From NCBI GenBank assembly GCA_020747065.1, contig JAGMVK010000006.1:1426001-1490000 (forward strand): DNA of 64,000 bases, read 5' to 3'. Under the pieces are notes generated by a model. The model was given only the letters and a program-made list of their open reading frames with translations, was not told the origin of the DNA and did not search any database. The position numbers and the translations under genes are program-made. This stretch comes from Cadophora sp. MPI-SDFR-AT-0126. Lineage: Eukaryota > Ascomycota > Leotiomycetes > Helotiales > Ploettnerulaceae. Numbering within the stretch: position 1 is the stretch's first letter; every line of letters starts with the position of its first letter. Below, one piece after another: positions 24,621 through 36,938 of this stretch.

Positions 24621-25581
24621 TCAAGTAAAGCCTTCCCAGGGCGCGCCAACAACCCTCCCCTTGCCATCAAACCTCACACCCTCCTCCCTCAACAACCTTC
24701 TCTTCTTATCATCATGCAGTCCCTCTTCCCCTTTCCTGCCCCAGCTGCCGTGAAACCCGCCCAATCCACCGCCAGTAGCCAACACCCTATGGCACGGCAC
24801 CTGTGGCGCGAATGGGTTGTTTCTGAGTGCGTTGCCTACTGCTCGAGCGGAGGATGATAGGTGTTTCGCGATGCTGCCATAGGTGGTGTACCGGCCCCGT
24901 GGGACTTGGCAGAGGGTTGTGAGGACCTTCTTTTGGAAGGCGGTCTTTTGCGAGAGGGCTATTTTCTTGAGGTAGGAGGTAAGGTCTTCTTTCTTGGTGG
25001 GGCTTGAGGCTGGTTCAGGACTTGATTTGGCTGGCTTTGGCGATGTCGATTTGGTCTCCTTTGGATCTGATCCCTGGCCAGCCGAATCTAAGGATTTTGA
25101 TTCTGATACTGGAGAAATTTGCCTCCTCTTAGCCCCCTTCTCCGTACTCAAATCCGAATCGTTTCCACTCTCCATTTTCCTCTTCCTACCCCGCTTAGTC
25201 TTTCCCCTGACCTCTAAACTCTTCTCATCCAGCTCCACCAAATCCACTTCCCCATCCAAGATCTTCTGTCCTAGCTCGATACTTTGTTCGAGCTGCTCGC
25301 GAGACATGTTTTTGTACGCTGGGCTTTTGATCTTCTCCATCCAGGGTGTGTCGACGCCAACGATGGCATCCAGGATTATCCGCGCAAAGCAATGGTCGAC
25401 GTGGACTGGCCAGGTGGGCTGGACTTTGTGAGCATTTATTTATGATTGGGGAAGACTTGGAGGGGTTAGAAGGAGGTACTTGAGATTGTGATTTGGATGT
25501 TGCTGCTTTGGGGAGGGTTTGCTGGAACATATGCTTCCAGTCATTCTGTAGCTGCTCGAGGGAGGGATCTTGGTCTGCCAT
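24621..25581 (-). CDS. O6-alkylguanine-DNA alkyltransferase domain fused to conserved fungal N-terminal module
   Basis: Two exons (25581-25480 and 25418-24621) encode about 299 residues. Residues ~1-107 form a module seen in other fungi: PTWPVHVDHCFARIILD, then SPAYKNMSREQL and GEVDLVELDEKSLEVRGK. A disordered basic Ser/Lys/Pro linker follows. From about 180 comes an alkyltransferase domain: VPRGRYTTYGSIAKHL, SSARAVGNALRNNPFAP with the arginine finger, and the active-site motif PCHRV (Cys ~243), then GGFHG and KRRLLREEGV. In this family the Cys accepts the alkyl group from O6-alkylguanine. Cys is kept, unlike the Trp of alkyltransferase-like proteins, so repair activity is plausible. The start at 25581 (MADQDPS) is preferred; an in-frame ATG lies 18 bp upstream. 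The N-terminal module's role is unknown. Confidence 0.85.
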
Positions 25582-27152
25582 TGTATACGATATGCGCAAT
25601 TGAACTCCTGAATTTGATATTTGCAGAAGTCAAGCAGGCAGACAGGGTTCTAGGTCAAGTATTATGCGGAGCTGGGAGACGCGCCTTTCAGTTGACGCGA
25701 TGAGACGTGTCAGTCACGGTTCGCGAGATCATGAGGTCATTTATGTTAAGTAAGGATCACTTGACTAATCTTTAGAATCACTTTACTCGAACTTTAAACT
25801 TATTTTAGCAATGATTATCTTTTAATTTTCTTTTGATATAAATAAGACACCCCTCACGTCTCGGCATCTCAATTCAATCGGCTATATTCGTTCTTGTTTC
25901 TGTCGTAGAGATCGGCCAAAGGCTCGCTTAGAGACACAGCACTCGGAAACTTCTCGGCCCAAAATCTACAGTCATAAAAAGAACGGGAAAAAAAAAAAAG
26001 AAGTCGACGCTCAACCCAAACCCAACACCCAAACCACACAACGAGCGTATTCCAATACCGCCACACCACGGTGGGGGATGAGCTGCAGAGTGAAACCTCC
26101 CTCACTCGATTTCCCCCATCGCTTAGAACCCCGCCAGCATCGTGAGTTGCCTGCACGAGTGGGGAGTTACCGCCATGTTCGGACTGGGCACTGTTGGTGG
26201 TTGCCTTGCGACAGGTATGGGTGGAGAAGTATGGGATATTGATATCTCCTTCGCCTTGTGACCATTACAGCCAATGAACAAACTGCTTATTTGAATACTT
26301 AGCTAGCATAGGCTTTTGGCCGGGATTTAGCCGAAATGGCACGTGAGGCCTCGCGAAAGTGAGAGAAAATTGGTCCAACCGGTATTGGCGCGCCTGTCAT
26401 GTTTGGCATTCAAGATCTTTGAGATTCAAATCAAGTTGATGCTTTTGAAAATTGGTAAAAGTAATCGACCCAGCAATCAGTACGTCAGAGCACAAGTCAC
26501 GCCCAAAGTCACTATCAAGCCAAGACAGTCAATGCCCAGAGTAAAGAGATCGTTATATTCAACAGTAAACTATCAAAGAGCCAGCCGCGAGGCATAATAT
26601 TTAAATAAAGACCCGAAGAGCTTTTTCCGTCTGAGTTTGCTGTCCATACAGACCCCATATTATCACATCCATCCAATTCATTCACCTGCGTCACCATATA
26701 TCCATCCTTCTCCAAATATCCAAAATGGCCTTTTGACTTGTCGCCTGTTAAAGAGAGTACTAGAAAATGAAGACGACAAGAACAAATACGCCATCATATA
26801 AATGTCTGGATAGAAACCAAGGATTGTAAGAAGTAAAATACATGCTTTAGAAGAAGAAGAGAAAAAAAAAAGTCACCCTCTCAACACCACACCTGAAAGC
26901 TGCAAACAAGATGTAAGTCGAAAAATAAGACTCGTTAAATTCATAGCCTGACAGCTGTCTGCTCGACAGCTTGGCTTAGCCCCATACCACCGAAGAATGC
27001 AACAATTGGAACTCTGTGAGGAAGAGTCACATGGAAGAGAAAGAAGGGTATCGAATGAGTAGAAAAAGATTGAAAACTGAAACTTAGAACGACGACGCCT
27101 GTAAATGTAAGATGCAAATAGAAGAATTTAGATGGAAATATAAGAGCCAAGC
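25582..27152. other. Intergenic, 1.6 kb
   Basis: Contains the promoter of the alkyltransferase gene near 25600 and the 3' flank of the WD40 gene above it. A locally AT-rich stretch lies at 25740-25860 and an A12 run at about 25990. The stretch just below 27153 probably is the WD40 gene's 3' untranslated region. No gene or RNA recognised. Confidence 0.45.
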
Positions 27153-30100
27153 TTAGATCATCCCTCCCTCCATATTCATCGCCGCCTTCACTTCTCTCGG
27201 GTGTCTCTCCGTCATGTTCTGCTGTTGCTGCATACCAGGTGTCGTTGCTGGGTTTCGGCCTGGGCTCCAAAGAGGGGGAACGCTCTCATAGGGGCTTTGC
27301 ATGCCTTGCAGACTCTGCTCCGACTGTGGAGGGCTTCTAGTTCGATCAAGATTGGGCGAGGCTCCGTTCCGTCCACGGCTGGCGCTTCGAAGCCGTTCTG
27401 CAGCTCGGTTAAATCGTCCAGAGATACTGTTGTCGTTTTCACTGCGGCCGCGGTTGTGGCTGATGGACGGAGTGCGCTGGAACTGCTGCTGGGTTGTTGG
27501 AACATCGATGACTGTTTGGTTGATCTTTTCATCCTCCTCGTCCATCACGATTTCAATGACACCGGATCCTTGAGAGACACCGGAGACGACAGAGTTTGTG
27601 TTCGGGTTGTTCGGGCGATATAGCGGAGCCGGTGGAGGAGGTGGTGGCATGGCTAGATGTTGCAGCTCCTTGAGAATCGGCGGCGCGGGAGGTGGTGGTG
27701 GCGGAGGAGGAGTAAGATTGTCATTTGAAGGATTGAGAGGTTGGCTGTTTGCTTCGATTGTCTCATCGATACCACTCATGATACCGGGAACGCCACTGGC
27801 GTATGCTGGTCGGGAGTTCTGGGTCTCATATCCAAGAGTACCAGGCTGAGATTCTCCAGGAGCTATTTTGCGGGGAGACAGCAATGGAGCTCGAGCAGTG
27901 TTTGGATCTTGAGTTTTCCTTCTGCTACTAGGAGGAAGAGCGGCGTGAAAAGCAGGGTGTAATGGGAGGCCAGCAGGGAGAGCCTTTGGTGAAAGAGGCT
28001 CTTCTGGGATTGGAGCAGAAGCCGAGCGTGGAGGAAGTCGTCTGGGTGCAGCCTGGTAGGTTGTCTTCGGCAGCGGAGCAAGGTTCTCGAAAGCGTTGTT
28101 ATAGGTAATTGCGTTGAGACTTCCCCACGAAGGTGGTTGAGACTGATCATATCTCTCTGGAATTTGAGGAACATCGGGAATGTCTTTTCCATCAGGATCG
28201 TACTTTGGATGTCTCATAGCTCTCGGAGTAGCTGGCAGACCAATTTGCATAGATGCGCGCTCATTAGACTCCTTTAGGTAGGCTGGAGAAGTCTGAAGGT
28301 TGGCTGGAGAGGTTGTCTGGCTTCTGGATGGCTGCATTTGTGATGGCTTAGGAGATGGGTATGTCGATGACCTATTGAGCTCTGGTGATGGAGAAGGGCG
28401 ATATTGCATCGGTGACAGTTGAGCGAGCTCCTCAGGATGCACAATCGGGGGTACCGAAGGGCGTCGAACAAGGGATTTTCGTCGTTCCTCCAAGTCGCGC
28501 GCAGCTTGCTCCTTCTTGAGGGTCCGTTCGTCCTTGATCTGCTTAATGTCACCAGCTCGCTGATCAGACATAGAGACGGTACGAGAATGCGTCGAACGAT
28601 CGCGCTTTGGGTGTGGTGACGGATCCTTTCTCGTCTTGCTTGCGTCCCTTTCTCTGCGAACTCGACTGGCAGAACGATCACGACGTCTTCTATCAGGGGA
28701 AGGATCGCGAACAGCGCTGGTTCCACGCTCTCTAAGTCTGCTGTTGCTTCGATGTCGGGACCTGAATTGTTTGTGCTCGTTGTGGACTCGCTTCAATTCT
28801 TCGTTGTCCTCATCATCATCTGCTTGATAGAATTTGGTCTGCGGTGACATTGGAAGTGGCGAGGATGGAGATCTCATCACGGAGCCTTCACGACCCTTGC
28901 TTCTGCCACGTCTCGTATCGATTAGAGTGAGCGTGCGAGTATCAGGACTTGGGCGACGGCTGTTGTTGCGGCTTGAGACGCGACTTGCGGGCTTGCTACT
29001 GATCTGTGACCGAGCAATAGGCTCTGGAGATGTGCGGCGGACTCTGCTGGAAGGCTTCGAGCTCTTAAGCCTAGACTGACTTGGATCACGCCTAGTCGAA
29101 GGAAGAGTGTCCTCACCGTATCCAACTGCACCTAGATCTCGGAGATCTTCAGGAGACATCGGGACTGGGGATGTTGGTGAGCGTTTGGCAGGCTTGATAA
29201 ATCGAGCTGCGCTTCGACCCCGGTCTTCAGAAGGCTCCCTTCCTTTAGGCTTACGGCTGCCGCTTCGAGCTCGTCCTGTACGGTCTCTCTCTCGGCTTGC
29301 TTGCCTTCTTTGCTTATCAGCGTGGTGTTGTGCAGACTCCAAACTGCTTATGTATTGATCCAAGCTTCGACCAGTAACCACAGGACTTGCGGTGCCCACA
29401 CTTCTGTAGCTTCTCTCGCTGGTCAAAGGACTCCTGTTAGCCGCAGTCGAGTGCGATGTAGTCGAACCAGCAACGGATCGGTTCGTAGCTGTTCGGGCTC
29501 TAGATGATGTGACTGAAAGATCTGGCGAAGTCATGTAATCTCCAGTGATGATCGATTCCATAGGTGGCCACTGAATCTGTAGGCCATCGGGCTTACGATC
29601 CCGGGAACCATTGCGAGTGCGAGCATTTTGCTTTGTGATAGTGAAAGAATCTGGAGATGGAGAAGGTAGAGGATTTGAAATATTTTGTTGCTTGTTCTTC
29701 TGCATCATGGGACTCGCGGTAGCGGCTCTGTTCAATGGAACGTATGTCGCCGAATTGAGCTGCATAGTCTCTGGTTGAGAAACTTTCCGCTCATGAACTC
29801 CTGGTCGATCGTTCCTCTCCTTATCAGATCCAGAGTCATTGGGAGTCGGTAATTTTGCTGGTTCCAGCACCCTTTTTGGGATCACATCGGAAGGCATCTC
29901 ACCAATGGATGGCAATCGTTGTCTTGAGAATCCACCTGGAGTTGCTGTTCGAGCGGATGCCGGAGTATGATAAGCACTGCGATGACTTGGTCTTAGGAAA
30001 GCCGTGTGAGCAGTGTCACCACCACTGGGTGAGAGTGCCGACTCCGCAATGGGGGTAACACCACCGCCGATTGGCGTTTTCTCGTCTTCACCCAATCCAA

Positions 30101-33071
30101 AGAATTTCGATTTCCCGGCCTTGTCACCAAACGATGTGATGAGTTTGAGAGCAGACGTCTTGGCAATGCTTCGTTGAGGACCACGAGCCCCAGGTGGAGA
30201 CAGCGGAGGGCTGAGCATTTCCGGAATGCTCATGCTCTGAAGTTGAGAAAATGTTGCTGCCTGAGCAGTCGGCGATACCCACGGCTCTGACGATTCTGTG
30301 CCAGTACACGAGAAACAGCGGATGGCTAGTTGTTGTTGACTGTGCTGAACTGCCCACTCGCCCCATTTCCTGATCAGTTCCGCTTGTCGTTGCCAGTCGG
30401 ATGGGAACACCAAGCAAACCAATATCAAAGCCTCCATATACCTCTTGTGAGAAACATAGATCTCGATTGCATCGTTCTGATCTCCCATGCCGATCATGAT
30501 GGTCGCAGCTGTATGTACATCTCCTTTCTCTAAGAGACGCTGCACATACGCTCGAGCGACTTTGGTCTGGGAAGCGTGACCACCGATTCCACTCAAAGCC
30601 AGTAACATCCAATCGGAAGATGTCATAGATTCTGAGCTTGTTGCCATGATATCAGTGTCTATATCACCGAGCCATTTAGCGAGCAGTAAGCGATTGGGTG
30701 AGCCCTTGGGATGCCGACTCATTTCATCCTGAATCAACTCCTGCGCTTCACCGTCCCAACCAAAGATTGTACTTAACATCTGCCGACGGAGATCATTGTT
30801 CGTCAAGCGAGTGTTATCAAGAACCTGTGGGTGTCTGTAAGGGATATCGCTCAACCTGGACTTAGTGAACTTGAAAAGATCCACCACCTTGGCCTCGTCT
30901 GGACTGCGCAGTACCTCCTGTCTCAAGCGCGAACCTCTTGGACGAGAGCGGCCAGAGGTATTCGATTGAGAGCTTATACTACTCATCGATAAGCTATCAC
31001 GGCTCGAGACCACAGATGGCTCCCGGGTAGAGTGAAATGATGAGCCGATAGACATGGTTGTGCCGTCACTCATTCCACGTGATGCGACGGAGGAGTGCTT
31101 GCGATATTGGGTTCTCGATCCCGCTGAGGACCGCGAAGTAGTGGATGCGTGGCTCCTTGACGAGACTGGGCTCAGAGTGTCCGCGCGGTCTGGCTCGTGG
31201 CGCCCAATCTCAAGCTTGTCCATCTCTCTGGCAATTCGAGCCAGAGGCGACATATGATCCTCATCACTTTCCGAGATGTCGACATTGATCGGCACCGTTT
31301 GAATCTCCTCACCTGATGTAGGCGCTGAGCCCTTCTGCTTCTTCTGTTCTTCGATAGAAACGGGTGGCGACGGAGGCAGTAGATTGGCCGGATGCTGTAC
31401 ATTTGCCACTAACTGAGGTGGTGAGTTTAGGTCGAATTGCTGCGCCGTGTTACTTCGACCGAGTGTGAAAAGGGTCGCGCCGGGGCCGTAAACAGCAAGC
31501 CCTCTGACGTGGTCTAGAGTTGGCACCGACTCATAGGTTACATGTTTTGTTCGAACATCCCATGACGACGTTTCGCTGTTGGGGAGGCTATGTCAGCGGT
31601 GGTCTTGCTAAGCGCGCGCGTTGATTCATGCAAGTGGAAAATCAGGAGAGACTCAGTGATCACTTACCCTTCCGAATATTGAACAATGCGCCCATTCTTG
31701 GACCATCCTAACCAATTTGGACCGGTTTGGAAGTTCTCCGTACGTTTGAGGACTCGAACCACCTTTGCAGTGTCATTGCTGGTGGGCGACTTGGCGATAC
31801 TCCAGACTCGGAGGTCACCGTCATTTGTTTGTGAAGCCAGCATATCTGATTTTTGTCGTGAGGAGGATGCATGCCAGGCCAACGTGACAATCGGTGATGG
31901 TCCTCTAGACGTCGTCAAATTATGAAGAATCGTGAATCTTGGCTGGAGAGCTGCAATCAGAAGGGAGCCATTTGAGAACCTATGAATTTGTCAGTGGAAA
32001 ACTCTACATGAGTTTTGGTTTATGAAATACCCAATAGCATATGTTCTGCAGTCTGCTGCCGGTGCCAAAGCCGTGATTGGGATCTGGTCAATCGTTCTTG
32101 CCGAGATATGTTCAGAAGTTGTCGGCTCGAATAGAATGACATTTCCCTGCGCATTTCCTGCGATCAATTAGCTCCCGCACCCACACCAAAAGGAGCACAA
32201 CGTTGTTCTCACCGAATGCAACATTTCCATTCCTCATCCATGCTGCCACGGTCAAGTTCTCGTAAGAAGCAAACCGCGCAATCTCGTCTCCCGTCATACA
32301 ATCCCACACAATCGCCGTCTGCCCAACATCATAACTCACAACCAGTCGTCCTGCACCCCTCTCGCTCACAGTATCCACTGCCAGTAACGATATCTCTTCT
32401 GTATGTCTCGAAAACCGGCGCTCGATCGTCAGTGTATCGTGGTGTGCGCATACCACCGAGTTTCCTTGCGCATATAAGAACATCGATGCTGTCGCAGCAC
32501 ATGGCTCGAAGTCTCGAGTCATCTCCGGCGTAGGCATACTGGCACTCAATTCTGATAGTGTCGCCAACCTGCTCTTCCCCTTCGATGAATGACCCGAGCT
32601 CATGGACACCGACCGATGTCTCGAGAGCTGTCCCGACATAGCGACTGTAGTAACCTCGTCCTTCTTATCTGCGATAGGAACAGCGATAGTGTTAGTCGGA
32701 TGGCCGCATAACGCGCATGTTCCCAAAGGGTGGTTACAGCAGATATACAGGGAGTCGATTCTGGAAGAGCCAATGTTCCAATTTGTTTTGTACAATTGAT
32801 AGGAGAGAAAAGGAGAAAGCCACTTACAGATTTCAAGGTGTTTGCCGCCGCTCCAGCGGTTGTAGTCCTGCAGTACAGGGCTGATCACGGTCCACGCCCA
32901 ATTCTTCTCAGTCGTCACATGGAGTTGCTGGACTGCACGCCCGACGTCGGTTGATATATCAATGTACCGAGTGGCCGGCTTCCGCGCCTGCTGTGTGGTT
33001 CTGGACAGCTGTATTGCGCGCGTGTGTAAAGCAGCAACTTCAGATGCTGTGCAATGGTCGAGAAGCAACAC
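27153..33071 (-). CDS. Giant WD40 / alpha-solenoid protein, Gemin5-like
   Basis: Four joined exons (33071-32213, 32157-32031, 31979-31668, 31575-27153) encode about 1,900 residues. The first ~600 form a WD40-like propeller (DVGQTAIVWDCMTGDEIARF, NDGDLRVWSIAKS). A helical segment with IFGWDGEAQELI, AYVQRLLEKGDVHTA, YVSHKRYMEAL and LIRKWGEWA follows; it resembles the TPR-like part of Gemin5. The C-terminal half is disordered, with Arg/Ser-rich stretches (RDRSASRVRRERD) and two proline tracts (PPPPPPPP). Gemin5 is an RNA-binding subunit of the SMN complex; a coat-type trafficking protein is an alternative. The 5' end is unresolved: the open frame to 33071 has no ATG, so a further upstream exon is likely. 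A GTAAGT near 32826 does not splice in frame. Confidence 0.75.
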
Positions 33072-33941
33072 GAGGAGAAGACGTTTGAGTACAACAGAGG
33101 AGAATATGTGAGTAGCACGGGACCTCGTGGTAGTGGAAGCTACAAGACAGACGAAGTTGAACGGCTACCGCCTCATCTCCTGGGGGCGTCTGGACCCAAC
33201 GAGATACAAGAACGGAGACTTTGGCGCTTGTAGCGGGGGCCAAGGGGGCCAAACGAAGATCCAACACGCTTTAGAGAGAAAGATTGGAGGAGTGGCCTAT
33301 AGGGACCGTATATGGCTTCATCGAGTCCGACAGCGTTGTGAGAGCAGAGCGCCTAATTACAGGTGCTGCGAGCTGTCAGTGGTTAGTCCGGAGACTGAAT
33401 TAGATATGCATCTCCAGCCGAACCATGGGATCTCAAGCGGATGCGGTCCGGCTCATCTCGATGCACCGAGTCGCAGCTCGAGAAACCAGGATGTGAGCCA
33501 GCCACTGCATATCGTTAAGAGCCCCCTGCTACTGTGTAGCCAGTGTAGGCCTTACTACCACAACTAACAAACCTAGTATGGAGGGGCATGCAGCGTGGCT
33601 CAACCTCTCTCAATGCAAAGCGGCCGCGGCCCAGACGGAGATCAGGGCAATAATAAATTGCTCAGCCAAAGGAACCATGTCTGGTAGGCTGGCATTCGAT
33701 ATTGACGGGCCTGCTCATCACTTTCTCGTCTCCTACTACTCACTATCTCTATCACACGCTGTCCCTGACTCAATACGGGGCAAAGCGGGCTCGAAGAGCT
33801 TTGAGAAGCAGACGAATAGCCAGTGACCATACGATTTCCGGGGCATGAGAGGACGGGCAGCAATGGTCTGCCTGTCTGTCTGTATGTCTGGGGTGCAAAG
33901 TATGCATCCTGGACGAGGCTGTGGAACCGTTCTCACGCGGT

Positions 33942-33987
33942 CTGGAACTGGAATGGACTGAATTGACTGGGTTGGAGTGGACTGGGA
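33942..33987 (+). repeat. Degenerate short tandem repeat (TGGACTG-like)
   Basis: Units CTGGAACTGGAATGGACTGA, ATTGACTGGG, TTGGAGTGG and ACTGGGAC follow one another with substitutions. It is low-complexity sequence in a non-coding stretch, with no gene association. Confidence 0.5.
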
Positions 33988-35080
33988 CACTCGAATTCGG
34001 AATGGGGATCCATCCATCCTATTCAAGGGCGTTGTCCAAGGTTGTTGTTCAAGGCCAGGTAGGCAGAGGAGGTAGGGACAGGCCATCACAGCGTGGGGAT
34101 TGGAGGTTGGACGTCGTCTGCGGAGTGGGGCCCTGCTAGTGACTAGCCGACAAAGGGAAGTCAAGGGACCTCTGGCCGCTGATTCGCTTAAGCTTGACCA
34201 CGACCATATGCAAGTACAACTTTCCATCACCCCCGTCCGCCCTATCAGCGCCCAGGACTGCCCTGAGATGCAATGTACGCTACTTCGTCCTTTTTGCCTA
34301 ACAGACCCTGAGCAAGGACCCCAAAGTACTAAACCTCGAGTCCAGCGTCTACAAAGTCATGGTGAGTGGTAAATCTTCCCTCTTCTCTCCTCTCGCTCAA
34401 CCCTTCAAGTCCCGCCGTTGTTCCACTCTCCTCCTCTCTCCTCTTCACCTCCTGTTCACTCAAGCCGGGGCATTTTCGTTCTTTCTCTCGGCTGGTGGGA
34501 CAATTTCCATTTCCACTTCCACAATGTGACTCCGATGTGAGCCGTACCGTCACCATGCAGCCAGCATTGTGCCAGCATGTTCAACGAACGAGAAAGTGAG
34601 GGGTTGGGGAGCCAGTTGTGGCGTTCAGAAACACACTCTCTCACTTGAAGAAGCGAGAAATCCCCGCCGTTCGTGATCCTTCAAGACATGACAAGCAAGC
34701 ATAACTAAGAACGGCCCTGCAATACTTGGATCGGTCAATAATTGACAGACGAAGTCGTCTAGCAGTATGCAAAATGGGCAGATGTGATGGAGATATCCAG
34801 GGGTTCTCTCGCATTGTCGATATTGTTGTGGCCCGTCCTGGTCGCTCAACTTCCTCTCGGATATCACCCGTGTTTATCGTTATCTCCAAGCTTGACCGTT
34901 AAAATCGCCCATATTGCAAGCATAAAATCAATGTGTGACATCGAAAGTCTCCCGCTGCACGAGTGTCAAAGCTCACTTCCCGCTGGCACAGCACGAATTC
35001 CGAGATCTTCATCCTGATGCTGGCCAGTGCAATGGCCACCGCGGGGTAGATTGTCTCCATTGTGTTTGGACAATGGCGAC

Positions 35081-35107
35081 GAACAACTCGAACAACTCGA
35101 ACAACCA
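35081..35107 (+). repeat. 9-bp tandem repeat, three copies
   Basis: GAACAACTC is repeated, the third copy ending GAACAACCA. It lies within non-coding sequence and is a likely polymorphic minisatellite. Confidence 0.6.
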
Positions 35108-36473
35108 GTTTGTTTCCCATATATTATCTGCAAACCTTAGAGTGCGTTGCGATGCACCTCAACCATTTGGTCGAGCTTTCTTGTGTACCTGCTTTTACCA
35201 TGAAAAGAATCTACCACACCACGATGCAGGTGTGGTATCGTAGCCTGTCCCACGTTACCTCGTGGCGTTTCTGCCTCGTCCATATCACATCACAATTCGG
35301 GGGTCACAACAGAGCCCTTTGGGCTTCAAATCAATGCGGTCTAAAAAGAGTCGAGACTCGTCTGATGATTGGGCACGAAGTCAAAAATTCGTCTATTTGA
35401 ATTTTCTCATTGGTCCTTGCAAAGCTTCAAAATCGAGTCTTACAAATGTCGGCGCTTAGAGATCCCTCTGTCCAAACAGGGGTCAATTCTTACCGCTCCT
35501 TGAGGGTGTGGATCAAACAGGGTCCCCTGTCGTGTCTTTCTGCATATTGGCACACTCCAAGATCTCATAGAATATACACAGAAAAAAAAGTCACGACAAA
35601 AAACATTTCACACTGAATTGAACGATTTATGATTCAGGAGGAAGTGTAAGTCCATTGCTCAATCACATCTTTCCCGTGTGCGACGACGATATTGGTCTAG
35701 TCTTTCAAACTCGGGTCGTGATCTGGCCGTGATCCGTGAAGACGATCCCCCAAGCCAGATCCCCCTCGCCTCGCTTCATCGCTCATCACTCTTCAACCTT
35801 CTTTCTCATCCCTGCTCCAAGTCGACCGCCCACGGGACGGCCCATTGTTCGCAATCATGCCATGCCATGCTAACACAGGACCGCGCCGACTAGTCTAACT
35901 AACAAAGTAGTATCGAACCCAACACCAACAAAATACGAATCACCTCCCGTAATGGCTGACTTCGCCGCTTTGCATATCGTGGGATGTTCCGAAACGAGAT
36001 GAGACATCAATGCTCTATTGAAGAACAAACGAATTTAATCTCCATTTGGAGGCGATAGACGAAAAAGTCTGCCTCGCCGTCACCACGCCCCGGTACTCAA
36101 CAGCGATACCCCAGAAGAAGGATGATAGACTCCGCTTTTCCCAATCGATAAGGAGGCAATTTCGGCTGAGGCGGATCACCAGGTGAGGGACACGGATCGC
36201 GGCGGTGCGTGAGCGCGTCTTGACGCTGTCGGCTGTTGACCGCTTGATGGAGTTCTCTTTCAACCGACTCGCGGCGTCGTCTTGCCTCAAAGAGGCGACA
36301 ATAGGCGGATTGTGCAAGGACGCTCGCTCAGGCGATTTCCCAGCATGTTCTGTGATTATCTTCATGTCGTCAGCCAGATGCGCGACAATCACCAACAAAA
36401 GTGGCTGGGAAACAGGATGACTATCTTACCATTTATAGAATCTCCGATAGGACCCACGTCACAATCGTACCCC

Positions 36474-36938
36474 TCATTCCACGACTTCCTGGATTGGGCT
36501 CATGTGTTTGCTTGTCGCACTCGAGCTCCTTGACTTCCTCGAGCTGCTGCTGCTCTTGCGCCTTCTGCGCTCCTTCTTTGCCTTCTCTTGCGCGACCAAC
36601 TCTCTCATCAACGATCCATTGTCCACCACGATTCGCGCTTCACACATCATACTCGGGGATGCAGGCGATCTGCTGAGGCTGGGTGTGGCGGGAGGGGTGC
36701 AGTCTTGTTCGGCATCGTCGAAGACGCATGGGAAGAGTTCCTCGTCGGTGATGAAGGAACTTGAGTGTGCCTCGTCCTCACAACTCGAGCTGGAGTTTGA
36801 AGACAGAGACGAGCGACGTGGCCAAGAAGGATAGGCGCAAGAAGGCGACTGTGGCCTGGCGCTGGAGGAAGATGGGATATTCATGGGTGCGGTCGAGTAT
36901 GAAGTAGCCGGCGGCGATGGTGAAAATGAGAAATACAT
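36474..36938 (-). CDS. Short serine-rich protein with FPCVFDD motif, unknown function
   Basis: A single exon of 154 residues starting MYFSFSPSPPATSYST. An upstream in-frame extension to 37130 exists but is unlike the rest and probably is leader. The N-terminal half is Ser/Pro-rich. The centre has a compact acidic-hydrophobic motif, SSFITDEELFPCVFDDAEQD, followed by TPPATPSLSRSP phospho-site-like repeats. Then comes an amphipathic stretch (MRELVAQEKAKKERRRRK), a poly-Ser/Arg/Lys tract and the end MSPIQEVVE. The motif order looks conserved among filamentous ascomycetes as far as I recall, but I know no function. It is isolated: 3.4 kb and 2.8 kb of non-coding sequence flank it, as is common around regulatory genes. 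Confidence 0.68.
   Translation of the reverse strand: MYFSFSPSPPATSYSTAPMNIPSSSSARPQSPSCAYPSWPRRSSLSSNSSSSCEDEAHSSSFITDEELFPCVFDDAEQDCTPPATPSLSRSPASPSMMCEARIVVDNGSLMRELVAQEKAKKERRRRKSSSSSRKSRSSSATSKHMSPIQEVVE

Larger units (their letters stand above)
33072..36473. other. Gene-poor stretch, 3.4 kb
   Basis: No open frame here has a recognisable signature. The start should contain the missing 5' exon and promoter of the WD40 gene. Simple repeats are scattered: TGTC units at 33873-33890, degenerate TGGACTG units at 33942-33987, and three 9-bp GAACAACTC units at 35081-35107. Long pyrimidine-rich tracts occur at 34370-34510 and 35740-35830. A non-coding transcript is possible but not shown. Confidence 0.5.
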
